From: Pedobacter sp.
GTDB lineage: Bacteria; Bacteroidota; Bacteroidia; Sphingobacteriales; Sphingobacteriaceae
NCBI RefSeq assembly: GCF_031119335.1
Contig: NZ_JAVHXT010000002.1
Span: 248,001-312,000 of the forward strand
Length of the DNA: 64,000 nt
Reading direction: 5' to 3'
The notes beneath the pieces were generated by a model that did no database searches, had not been told where the DNA came from, and was given only the letters and a program-made list of their open reading frames with translations. Positions 51,099 through 58,389 of the stretch are shown here, piece after piece (the stretch's first letter is position 1; each line of letters starts with the position of its first letter). The translations under genes were made by a program, and so were the position numbers.

Positions 51099-52763
51099 AT
51101 GGCTGAAGTAATTAAGATGCCCAAAATGAGCGACACCATGACCGAAGGGGTTTTGGCGAAGTGGCACAAAAAGGTAGGCGATAAAATTAAAAGTGGCGAT
51201 GTTTTAGCAGAAGTTGAAACAGACAAAGCAACTATGGACATGGATTCATATTGGGATGGCACTTTATTATATATTGGCGTAGAAGAAGGTCAAGCGGTTC
51301 CAATTGATGCTGTAATGGCCGTTGTTGGTAAAGAAGGCGAAGACTATAAAGCTGCGTTGGAAGCTGAAACTGGTGGCGCTGCAAAAGCAGAAGCTAAAGA
51401 GGAAGCTCCAAAAGCAGAAGAGAAAAAAGAAGCAGCTCCTGCTCAAGGTGGTGGTTTAAGCGAAGCAGAACTTTCTGCTAAAGGAATTACGGTAATTCGT
51501 ATGCCTTTGTTAAGCGATACCATGACTGAAGGTGTAATTGCTGAATGGCATAAAAAAGTAGGTGATAAAGTTAAAGACGATGACATTTTAGCTGACGTAG
51601 AAACTGATAAAGCGACTATGGAAGTAATGGGTTACGCAACCGGAACTTTATTGCACGTTGGTGTTAACAAAGGTGAAGCTGCTAAAGTTAACGGCATTAT
51701 TGCTATCGTTGGTCCAGAAGGAACTGACGTTAGTGCTATTTTAGCTGGTGGCGATGCTCCTGCTCCTGCAAAATCAGAAAGCAAAGAAGAGCCTAAAACA
51801 GAAAGCAAAGCTGCTGATGCACCAAAAGAAGAAGAGAGAGCGCAAGTTGTTTCTAACTCAAATGGTGGTCGTATCATTGCATCGCCTTTGGCTAAGAAAA
51901 TTGCAAAAGATAAAGGAATTGATTTAGCACAAGTTGCTGGTAGTGCAGAAGGTGGTCGTATCATTAAAAAAGATATCGAGAACTTTACGCCATCGGCTGC
52001 TCCTGCTGCTAAAGCTGATGCCGCACCTGCTTCATCTGAAAAAGCTGCTGCTGCTCCAGTAATCCCAACTTATGTTGGCGAAGAAAAATATACAGAGAAA
52101 CCAGTTTCGCAAATGCGTAAAGTAATTGCTAAACGTTTGGGCGAAAGTTTATTTACAGCTCCACATTTCTACTTAAGTATTAGTATTGATATGGACAACG
52201 CAATGGCTGCTCGTACGCAAATCAACACTGTTGCTCCTGTAAAGGTTTCTTTCAACGATATCGTAATTAAAGCGGTTGCCGTAGCATTGAAAAAACACCC
52301 AGCCGTGAATTCATCATGGGGTGGCGATAAAATACGTTTCAACGAGCATACTAACATTGGTGTAGCTATGGCTGTTGAAGATGGTTTATTGGTTCCTGTA
52401 GTTCGCTTTGCTGATGGCAAATCTTTATCTCACATTTCTGCTGAGGTTAAAGAATATGGTGCTAAAGCAAAAGCTAAGAAATTGCAACCATCAGATTGGG
52501 AAGGCTCAACTTTCACCGTATCTAACTTAGGTATGTTCGGTATCGATGAGTTTACTTCAATCATCAACTCTCCAGACGGAGCTATTTTATCTGTGGGCGC
52601 TATCCAAGCGGTTCCTGTGGTTAAAAATGGTGCCGTAGTACCTGGAAACGTAATGAAATTAACTTTAGGTTGCGACCACCGTGTAGTAGATGGCGCAACT
52701 GGTGCAGCTTTCTTACAAACGTTAAAGCAATTGTTAGAAGCTCCGGTTACGTTATTAGCATAA
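51099..52763 (+). CDS. pdhC: Pyruvate dehydrogenase E2, dihydrolipoamide acetyltransferase
   Basis: A 554-residue core subunit with two lipoyl domains (lysine in ETDKATMD near 45 and ETDKATME near 172), Ala/Lys/Glu-rich linkers, an E1/E3-binding domain about 258-295 (SPLAKKIAKDKGIDLAQVAG) and a catalytic domain with SNLGMFGIDEFT and the active-site DHRVVDGATGA. It transfers acetyl to CoA. Operon with pdhA. The two lipoyl domains are similar but not identical. Confidence 0.96.
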   Translation: MAEVIKMPKMSDTMTEGVLAKWHKKVGDKIKSGDVLAEVETDKATMDMDSYWDGTLLYIGVEEGQAVPIDAVMAVVGKEGEDYKAALEAETGGAAKAEAKEEAPKAEEKKEAAPAQGGGLSEAELSAKGITVIRMPLLSDTMTEGVIAEWHKKVGDKVKDDDILADVETDKATMEVMGYATGTLLHVGVNKGEAAKVNGIIAIVGPEGTDVSAILAGGDAPAPAKSESKEEPKTESKAADAPKEEERAQVVSNSNGGRIIASPLAKKIAKDKGIDLAQVAGSAEGGRIIKKDIENFTPSAAPAAKADAAPASSEKAAAAPVIPTYVGEEKYTEKPVSQMRKVIAKRLGESLFTAPHFYLSISIDMDNAMAARTQINTVAPVKVSFNDIVIKAVAVALKKHPAVNSSWGGDKIRFNEHTNIGVAMAVEDGLLVPVVRFADGKSLSHISAEVKEYGAKAKAKKLQPSDWEGSTFTVSNLGMFGIDEFTSIINSPDGAILSVGAIQAVPVVKNGAVVPGNVMKLTLGCDHRVVDGATGAAFLQTLKQLLEAPVTLLA

Positions 52764-52787
52764 CAAATTCCCTTTCGAGGACAAAAT

Positions 52788-52820
52788 ACAAAGGCTTCCA
52801 ATTTTTGGGAGCCTTTTTTA
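52788..52820 (+). terminator. Terminator after pdhC
   Basis: AAGGCTTCCAA / TTGGGAGCCTTT stem with one mismatch, followed by TTTTTTA. Confidence 0.8.
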
Positions 52821-52832
52821 TATCACATCACA

Positions 52833-53045
52833 ATGAGTTCTGAGTTAATCTTCAGTTTACTTTCATCCATTGCCTTAATCGCACTAGGCTTTTATTTTAA
52901 ATACACCCACGAAAAAGAAGTAGAAACCAAACAAATGGTTAACGGCTATTTTAAAAAGCACTGGTACATCTTTGTAGCAATTGGCGTAATCTGTTTAGCT
53001 TTCGATTTCTACAAAATTTTCCTAAATAACGTGAGTTCGGGTTAA
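52833..53045 (+). CDS. Small membrane protein (70 aa) with a repeat-derived C-terminus
   Basis: Two hydrophobic helices (about 5-22 and 45-62) with a charged loop (KYTHEKEVETKQM). No family recognised. The last codons (NVSSG and stop) lie in the left arm of a 14-bp inverted repeat (53028-53041), so the present C-terminus seems to derive from a repeat insertion. Starts 70 bases after pdhC, past its terminator. Confidence 0.7.
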   Translation: MSSELIFSLLSSIALIALGFYFKYTHEKEVETKQMVNGYFKKHWYIFVAIGVICLAFDFYKIFLNNVSSG

Positions 53046-53231
53046 GCTTGATATAAAGATAATATCACCCTTCCAGGGTTCTGTTATCATTTATTAATTT
53101 ATTTTCTAGTATAATTTTACCACTTCGTGGTTGCTTTTAAGTCCGATGGACTGATATTATGATAGAGAATTTATAAAATCAGCTATTTTAACCGCGAAGC
53201 GGTGACATTTTTCTTATCCCGAACTCACGTT
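53028..53231. repeat. MITE-like unit with AACGTGAGTTCGGG terminal inverted repeats
   Basis: AACGTGAGTTCGGG at 53028-53041 is exactly mirrored at 53218-53231. Inside are small hairpins: CCACTTCGTGG, GTCCGATGGAC and ACCGCGAAGCGGT. No open frame of note. Confidence 0.65.
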
Positions 53232-53343
53232 AAATAATTAGAAAAGCAGTACAATTGCTCCTATTTACGTCAGCCCCGCTTTCGCTCATAGTCCTCGCCT
53301 TCGTTGCACTTCGGCTGTGGGCTAATCCGCTTAATCGGGTTTG
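53230..53343 (-). repeat. Structured repeat, CCCGATTA...GCGGGGCT family, copy 4
   Basis: On the minus strand: AAACCCGATTAAGCGGATTA ... GCGAAAGCGGGGCTGACG, with CCCG/CGGG pairing, and a tail with CAATTGTACTGCTTTTC. The centre differs from the other copies. Confidence 0.6.
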
Positions 53344-53462
53344 GATGGCAAAACCCTTGCTCTTTCCAACATCATTTCGGCTGGAACGCAGCGTAATGGA
53401 GAATCAATGACTACGCAATAAACTTTGGATATTAAATAAAAAAGCTCTCCAAACACATTCTA

Positions 53463-53491
53463 AAGATTTCTCGACTGCGCTTGAAATGACG
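53463..53491. repeat. Half copy of the CGTCATTTCGA palindrome (right half)
   Basis: AAGATTTCTCGACTGCGCTT followed by GAAATGACG. A near-identical half lies at 54973-55001, so one half lies outside each end of the Fic unit, both in the same orientation. Confidence 0.65.
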
Positions 53492-53572
53492 ACAAGTGCC
53501 AACTACATTTCCACTATTGGTCAGTAAGGCACCGACCGATAGATGGAAAATCTGTAATTATATTTTCCAAAC

Positions 53573-53650
53573 AACGTGGGCCAAAAACCAAATAATTGAC
53601 CCACGTTATTTTGATATGGACAAAAAAAGCCTAAATTAGCCCACGTTATT
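53573..53650 (+). repeat. Left flanking direct repeat of the Fic unit
   Basis: AACGTGGGCCAAAAACCAAA then TAATTGACCCACGTTATTTT and on to TTAGCCCACGTT. The right copy at 54809-54883 is nearly identical. Internally it holds AACGTGGG/CCCACGTT inverted motifs. It ends 15-18 bases before the Fic ATG. Confidence 0.8.
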
Positions 53651-53664
53651 TAATAAAAACATAA

Positions 53665-54795
53665 ATGGCCAAAATACATCAAATTCCATTATTGCCTTTA
53701 AAGCAAGATGTAGAAACAAAGGCAGTATTAAAAAGGCTTAATACAGTTCGTGCAGCATTAGCAGGATTAAATGGAGTAGCGGAAAGTATTCCAAACGAAC
53801 GAATAATATTGAACACGCTATCATTACAAGAAGCAAAAGATAGTTCAGCCATTGAAAATATCGTTACCACTCATGACGAGCTTTACACTAGTGATAGCAT
53901 CACCCGTCAATTCACAAGTCATGCAGCCAAAGAAGTTTATAATTACGCCCAAGCTCTTTTGGAAGGATTTAATCAAGTAAGAGAAAGTGGATTAATTACA
54001 ACAAATCATATTCTTAAGTTACAAGCTTTACTTGAAGAAAATGATGCTGGATTTAGAAAAGTACCTGGAACAGCGCTAAAGAATGATCAAACAGGTGAAA
54101 CCGTATATACTCCGCCGCAAGAATTGGACAAAATTATTGATTTAATGAGCAATCTTGAGGCATTCATTAATAATGAAGCACTTACAGATTTAGACCCAGT
54201 TGTGAAGATGGCAATTATTCACCATCAGTTTGAAAGTATCCATCCCTTTTATGATGGAAATGGAAGGACTGGTCGTATCATCAATATTCTTTATCTTGTA
54301 AAAGAAAATTTGCTTAAACTACCTATACTTTATTTAAGTAGATATATCAACCAAAACAAATCAACTTATTATCGGTTGCTACAACAAACTAGAGAAACCA
54401 ATAATTGGGAGCCGTGGATATTATATATGTTAGATGCTGTAGAAGAGACCGCTTTGCAAACCTCATATATCATTAAAGAAATTAGAAAATTGATGGTAGT
54501 TCATAAACAAAAAATCCGCTCTGAACTTCCCAAAATTTATTCACAAGATTTAATCAATAGTCTTTTTAAGCATCCTTATACAAAAATTGAATTTATTAAA
54601 AATGACCTTCGAATAGCTAGAAAGACTGCGGGGAGGCACCTTGATCAACTCTGCGAAACCGGTTTAATTACAAAAAACAAGATTGGGAAAGAAAATTACT
54701 ACTTCAATAATGATTTAATTGAGCTGCTTATTAATGTTGGCAGCTTAAAGAAAGAAGATGCTGAGCAAATTAATATCACAACTAAACATAATTAA
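53665..54795 (+). CDS. Fic-family protein with N-terminal inhibitory motif
   Basis: A 376-residue predicted AMP-transferase. The Fic motif HPFYDGNGRTGR is at 193-204 with the catalytic histidine at 193. An (S/T)xxxE(G/N) inhibitory motif is present as SSAIEN at 60-65, marking class II Fic proteins that keep themselves off through Glu64. The C-terminal ~100 residues look like a winged-helix (FIKNDLRIARKTAGRHLDQLCETGLI). It modifies target proteins with AMP; targets unknown. It is closely framed by direct repeats, suggesting transfer as a unit. Confidence 0.94.
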   Translation: MAKIHQIPLLPLKQDVETKAVLKRLNTVRAALAGLNGVAESIPNERIILNTLSLQEAKDSSAIENIVTTHDELYTSDSITRQFTSHAAKEVYNYAQALLEGFNQVRESGLITTNHILKLQALLEENDAGFRKVPGTALKNDQTGETVYTPPQELDKIIDLMSNLEAFINNEALTDLDPVVKMAIIHHQFESIHPFYDGNGRTGRIINILYLVKENLLKLPILYLSRYINQNKSTYYRLLQQTRETNNWEPWILYMLDAVEETALQTSYIIKEIRKLMVVHKQKIRSELPKIYSQDLINSLFKHPYTKIEFIKNDLRIARKTAGRHLDQLCETGLITKNKIGKENYYFNNDLIELLINVGSLKKEDAEQINITTKHN

Positions 54796-54808
54796 AGTTC
54801 AAAAAAAT

Positions 54809-54883
54809 AACGCGGGCCAAAAATCAAATAATTGACCCATGTTATTTTGATGTGGACAAAATATGGAAAAATTAGCCCACGTT
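54809..54883 (+). repeat. Right flanking direct repeat of the Fic unit
   Basis: AACGCGGGCCAAAAATCAAA then TAATTGACCCATGTTATTTT and on to TTAGCCCACGTT. It starts 14 bases after the Fic stop. Same orientation as the left copy, with a few substitutions. Confidence 0.8.
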
Positions 54884-54972
54884 AGGCCTCTATGCCTCAC
54901 CGACCGGAATAAAGATATATGAAGCTTCGACATGTGAAACACTAGTTGCTAGATTAAATACATACATCTCCA

Positions 54973-55095
54973 AAGATTTCTCGACTGCGCTCGAAATGAC
55001 AGCAAGATGTAGAAGCCTATGCTTTGCCCTAACGCTCTCACGCTCTTCGTGATTTATAATCGCGAAGCGGTATCAACGGGATTTGTAATCCGTAA
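54973..55095. repeat. Half palindrome and GATTTATAATC/GATTTGTAATC mini hairpins
   Basis: Contains AAGATTTCTCGACTGCGCTC + GAAATGACA, then GTGATTTATAATCGC and CGGGATTTGTAATCCG. These fill much of the 360-base gap 54796-55155, where no gene is seen. Confidence 0.6.
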
Positions 55096-55105
55096 TTAAA
55101 TTTAA

Positions 55106-55136
55106 AAAAAAGCTCCCGAAAATCGGAAGCTTTTTC
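55106..55136 (-). terminator. Terminator of the SH3 protein gene
   Basis: AAAAAGCTCCCGA / TCGGAAGCTTTTT stem around AAAA with one mismatch; on the minus strand it ends in a T-run (TTTTTTTAAATTT). Confidence 0.8.
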
Positions 55137-55155
55137 AAATATTAAGGTGTAATAA

Positions 55156-55578
55156 TTATCCTTCTGGTGTTAGATATTGCGTAAACGCATAACCCTCTTC
55201 ACCATCATCGGTACGCACTAGCCACCACTGTGCACTACTCTGACTTACCAAAGTAATCACCTCGCCATGTGCAGCTTTACCCACAATTGGCTGGTCTGTG
55301 CCCGGTCCTTTACGAATGTTTAAGTTAGAGCTTTCTGTAGTTACCCTTACCTTCGTTACCGCCGCACTTGTCGACACGTTAACGTTTAAAATTAAATCGC
55401 CCGTAGCAAAATTTGGGTCTATCTGCCCAAAAATATCCCAGAGTTGGTCCTTTACTGTGCCACTTGGTGCAGTACCATCAATATGTAAAACACCGCCTTG
55501 CTCAACAACGTTTAAGTCTGTAATACCAGCCGCTAATGCTGCGTCGGTTAACTGTTTGTATTTATCTTGTAATGCCAT
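55156..55578 (-). CDS. SH3b-domain protein with BON-like N-terminus (140 aa)
   Basis: No signal peptide. Residues 1-70 (LTDAALAAGITDLNVVEQGGVLHIDGTAPSGTVKDQLWD) look BON-like, with a short beta-alpha-beta unit; residues 75-138 form a bacterial SH3 domain (SSNLNIRKGPGTDQPIVGKAAHGEVITLV; WWLVRTDDGEEGYAFTQYL). The same strand encodes a BON lipoprotein 22 bases upstream; the two probably act together near the envelope. Without a signal peptide its cellular place is uncertain. Confidence 0.85.
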   Translation of the reverse strand: MALQDKYKQLTDAALAAGITDLNVVEQGGVLHIDGTAPSGTVKDQLWDIFGQIDPNFATGDLILNVNVSTSAAVTKVRVTTESSNLNIRKGPGTDQPIVGKAAHGEVITLVSQSSAQWWLVRTDDGEEGYAFTQYLTPEG

Positions 55579-55600
55579 TATTGTTCTTTCAAAAAATTAA

Positions 55601-56089
55601 CTACTTAACAATTAAACCTGTTCTTTCTACTTTTGCTGGTTTCAAAGCCATGTATGCTTGCGTAAAAGCTACGTTTTTTGCCTTCGAAATTTCTCCCGTC
55701 AAAGTAATTACACCATCCTTAACAGCATACTTCACTGTAGAAAGGTCTTTGGTTAAATCACGTAAGCCTGCAGAAATTGCCACATCTGTTGCGCTAATAA
55801 CCGGATTGCTTGTAATTACTGGAGCAATGGTGATATTGTTAGTTACTGATTTCACACCTTTAATCGCTTTTGCAGCAGTTTCAGCGGCTACCTTATCTGC
55901 CTCATTTTTTAATTCTCCGCTGATGGTAGCTACACCATCTTTAACATCTACCACTACACCTGCAAGTGCAGCATTAGCACTGATAGTTTTTTCTACCGCA
56001 GCTTTTACATCTGCATCTTTAGGTTTGCAACTCACCACTGCTATCGAAGCCGAAAGCATCATCGCAAACAAAAACTTGTTCATTTTCAT
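55601..56089 (-). CDS. BON-domain lipoprotein (162 aa)
   Basis: A periplasmic lipoprotein: signal with lipobox VVSC (Cys about 21), then two BON domains (about 28-88 and 98-160; VVDVKDGVATISGELKNEADKVAAETAAKAIKGVKSVTNNI; VKDGVITLTGEISKAKNVAFTQAYM). BON domains bind membranes or peptidoglycan and are common in osmotic-stress proteins such as OsmY. Two close ATGs are possible starts (56089 and 56083). Confidence 0.9.
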   Translation of the reverse strand: MKMNKFLFAMMLSASIAVVSCKPKDADVKAAVEKTISANAALAGVVVDVKDGVATISGELKNEADKVAAETAAKAIKGVKSVTNNITIAPVITSNPVISATDVAISAGLRDLTKDLSTVKYAVKDGVITLTGEISKAKNVAFTQAYMALKPAKVERTGLIVK

Positions 56090-56217
56090 AATTAGATAAA
56101 TTGATATTATTTTAAAAACTTAATTAACATTAAATCTACCTAAATATTGTATACGCAAATCCGCTTTTAGCCGATTAAACATACAGGCTCTAATTATTTT
56201 AAGCACCTTCTACTAGG

Positions 56218-56298
56218 AGACTTACGAAGTTTAACTTTAGTTTCAATTTTTCTTAAGGTGAAGTTGAGGGCTTCGCCGTTTAAAAACTTCGTAAGTCT
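56218..56298. repeat. GACTTACGAAGTTT inverted repeat, copy 2
   Basis: Arms AGACTTACGAAGTTT (56218-56232) and its mirror at 56284-56298, loop 51 nt. Same arms as the hairpin at 6221-6253. Confidence 0.75.
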
Positions 56299-56345
56299 TA
56301 AATTATCCTTAAACCCTACACCTTTTAGCTTTCGTCTTAATTAAT

Positions 56346-56353
56346 TACTTTTG
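56346..56353 (+). promoter_or_regulatory. Leaderless-type promoter of hisS
   Basis: TACTTTTG matches TAnnTTTG, followed by CGGCT and then the ATG at 56359. Confidence 0.7.
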
Positions 56354-56358
56354 CGGCT

Positions 56359-57753
56359 ATGTCAGTAACTAAGCCAAGCTTACCAAAAGGAACAAGAGAT
56401 TTTTCGCCAGTAGAAATGGTGAAACGTAACTATATATACGATACCATTAAAACGGTTTTCAAGAAATATGGCTATGCAGAAATACAAACACCAAGCATGG
56501 AAAATCTGCAAACCTTAACTGGCAAATACGGCGATGAAGGCGATAAACTCATTTTTAAAATTCTTAATTCTGGAGATTATTTGGCCAAAGTTGATGAGCA
56601 GTTATTAGCATCGAAGAACTCGAACGCAACCATTTCAAAAATCTCAGAAAAAGCCCTTCGTTATGATTTAACAGTACCTTTTGCTCGTTACGTAGTGATG
56701 CACCAAAGCGAAATCGCATTTCCTTTTAAGCGTTTCCAAGTGCAGCCAGTTTGGCGTGCAGACAGGCCGCAAAAAGGTCGTTACCGTGAGTTTTATCAAT
56801 GTGATGCCGATGTAGTTGGTTCTCCTTCTTTATTAAACGAAGCAGAATTTGTACTGATTTATCACGAGGCATTAAGCAATTTAGGTTTAACAGACTTCGA
56901 TATTAAAATTAACAACCGTAAAATTTTATCAGGCATTGCCGAAATTATTGGCAAACCAGAACTAATTGTAGACATGACGGTTGCCATAGATAAGCTAGAT
57001 AAAATTGGTTTTGATGGTGTAACCAAAGAACTTTTAGAGCGTGGTTTTACCGAAGCAGATATCGAAAAACTTAAACCAGTAATTTTGTTGGAAGGTTCTA
57101 ATGTTGAAAAGCTGGAAAGTTTAAAGAACGTTCTTGCTACTTCTGAAATTGGCCTAAAAGGTATTGAAGAAATTGAGAAGGTTTTTGATTACGTAGCTAA
57201 GTTGAGTAGTAAAGAAAACGTAATGCGCCAAACGCCAAACGCCAACCTAAAATTAGACATCACCCTTGCTCGCGGCTTAAACTATTACACTGGTTGTATT
57301 TTTGAAGTTAAAACCAACGAAGTTGCTATGGGCAGCATTGGCGGTGGCGGTCGTTATGATGATTTAACAGGAATGTTTGGTTTGAAAGACCTTACTGGCG
57401 TTGGTATTTCTTTCGGAGCAGATAGAATTTACGATGTTTTGGAAGAATTGAACCTTTTTCCTGCTTCTGCAGCACAAGGCACAAAAGTGCTCATCAGTAA
57501 TTTCGATGAAGCGGCTGAACTGTATGCCTTGCCGTTTTTGCAACAGTTAAGGGAAGCAAATATTGCTAGCGAACTATATCCAGCATCAGCGAAGCTTAAA
57601 AAACAAATGAGCTATGCAGATGCTAAAAACATTCCTTATGTAGTTTTAATTGGCGGCGATGAAATGGAAAGTGGGTTGCTAACTTTAAAAGATATGGCAA
57701 GTGGCGAGCAGCAAAAATTAACTGTGGCAGAGATTGTCGCCAAGCTGAAGTAA
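56359..57753 (+). CDS. hisS: Histidine-tRNA ligase
   Basis: A 464-residue class II aminoacyl-tRNA synthetase that charges tRNA-His. Visible: the N-terminal PKGTRDFSP; motif 2 FQVQPVWRADRPQKGRYREFYQ; the histidine-specific ARGLNYYTG; motif 3 GGGGRYDDL...GVGISFGADRI; and an anticodon-binding domain from about 375. Full length. Likely leaderless: 5 nt separate a perfect -7 element from the ATG. A repeat-filled 636-base gap follows. Confidence 0.97.
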   Translation: MSVTKPSLPKGTRDFSPVEMVKRNYIYDTIKTVFKKYGYAEIQTPSMENLQTLTGKYGDEGDKLIFKILNSGDYLAKVDEQLLASKNSNATISKISEKALRYDLTVPFARYVVMHQSEIAFPFKRFQVQPVWRADRPQKGRYREFYQCDADVVGSPSLLNEAEFVLIYHEALSNLGLTDFDIKINNRKILSGIAEIIGKPELIVDMTVAIDKLDKIGFDGVTKELLERGFTEADIEKLKPVILLEGSNVEKLESLKNVLATSEIGLKGIEEIEKVFDYVAKLSSKENVMRQTPNANLKLDITLARGLNYYTGCIFEVKTNEVAMGSIGGGGRYDDLTGMFGLKDLTGVGISFGADRIYDVLEELNLFPASAAQGTKVLISNFDEAAELYALPFLQQLREANIASELYPASAKLKKQMSYADAKNIPYVVLIGGDEMESGLLTLKDMASGEQQKLTVAEIVAKLK

Positions 57754-57764
57754 ACACTTTATAC

Positions 57765-58060
57765 CGTCATTTCGACCGTAGTGTAGCGAAATGGAGAACC
57801 GAAGCTCTGCAAAACAAAATCTTTAAATTCCTGCTCTCCGCTCTTCGAGATTTGCAATCTCGAAGTCCTATCATAGGATTTTTAATCCGATTTTTTTAGT
57901 TAAAGGATTGCAAATCCTTGGATACGAATTCCAGATTACATACCGAGCACAGCGAGCTCACGAAGTAATCTGGAATAGCAAAGATATGCTAGTCGGGATT
58001 TGCAATCCCGGCTTTTTGAGCTGCGGATTTTAAATCTGTAAAACACCAACTGCAAATCCG
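57765..58060. repeat. Array of small GATT-TGC-AATC hairpins between hisS and rplM
   Basis: After a partial CGTCATTTCGA copy (57765) come CTTCGAGATTTGCAATCTCG (57843), GGATTTTTAATCC (57876), AAGGATTGCAAATCCTT (57903), ATTCCAGATTAC / GTAATCTGGAAT arms (57929-57974) and CGGGATTTGCAATCCCG (57994). No gene is seen here. Confidence 0.7.
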
Positions 58061-58068
58061 GAGTTTTA

Positions 58069-58116
58069 AACTTTGGCAATCTTGATAGGCAGGTGTAAGG
58101 TAAGATTGACAAAGTT
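58069..58116. repeat. AACTTTGTCAATCTT inverted repeat, copy 2
   Basis: AACTTTGGCAATCTT (58069-58083) pairs with AAGATTGACAAAGTT (58102-58116), one mismatch; related to 19420-19468. Confidence 0.65.
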
Positions 58117-58135
58117 GATGCAGGTTTTGCATTCC

Positions 58136-58227
58136 AAACCCGATTGAAGTGGATCCCGATTTTTCATCGGGAGAAACGGAAAGCGGGGCTTGCGTAACCA
58201 AAGAACCACCGCAATTGCTTTTCAAAA
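58136..58227 (+). repeat. Structured repeat, CCCGATTG...GCGGGGCT family, copy 5
   Basis: AAACCCGATTGAAGTGGATC, a CCCGATTTTTCATCGGG hairpin, then GGAAAGCGGGGCTTGCG; CCCG/CGGG pairing. The tail has CGCAATTGCTTTTCAAAAA. It ends about 77 bases before the rplM -33 element. Confidence 0.6.
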
Positions 58228-58303
58228 ACCTTAAGCCCTAAACCTTTTACCTTACAACTTTAAAAACCCTGCCTTTACATCAAAACTTTTTTCACTCCAA
58301 CTA

Positions 58304-58334
58304 TTTGGTATTTAAAGTTTTCTCCCTATCTTTG
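58304..58334 (+). promoter_or_regulatory. rplM-rpsI-rpsB-tsf promoter
   Basis: -33 TTTG (58304-58307), 19-nt spacer, -7 TATCTTTG (58327-58334): the best full match to the Bacteroidetes consensus in the window. It leaves a leader of about 50 nt before the GTG start, room for ribosomal-protein autoregulation. Confidence 0.8.
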
Positions 58335-58389
58335 CAGTCCCTAAAAAACTGGGGAATAATATATTTTTTAACAAATTAAATAAAAGCAA

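Noticed and set aside
53665..54795. Fic gene as a Fic/antitoxin pair (FicT-FicA)
   Set aside because: The inhibitory motif SSAIEN is within the same protein, so a separate antitoxin is not needed, and no small gene precedes it.
57765..58060. CRISPR-like array between hisS and rplM
   Set aside because: The units are short palindromes of differing sequence and spacing, with no constant repeat, no unique spacers of one length and no cas genes.
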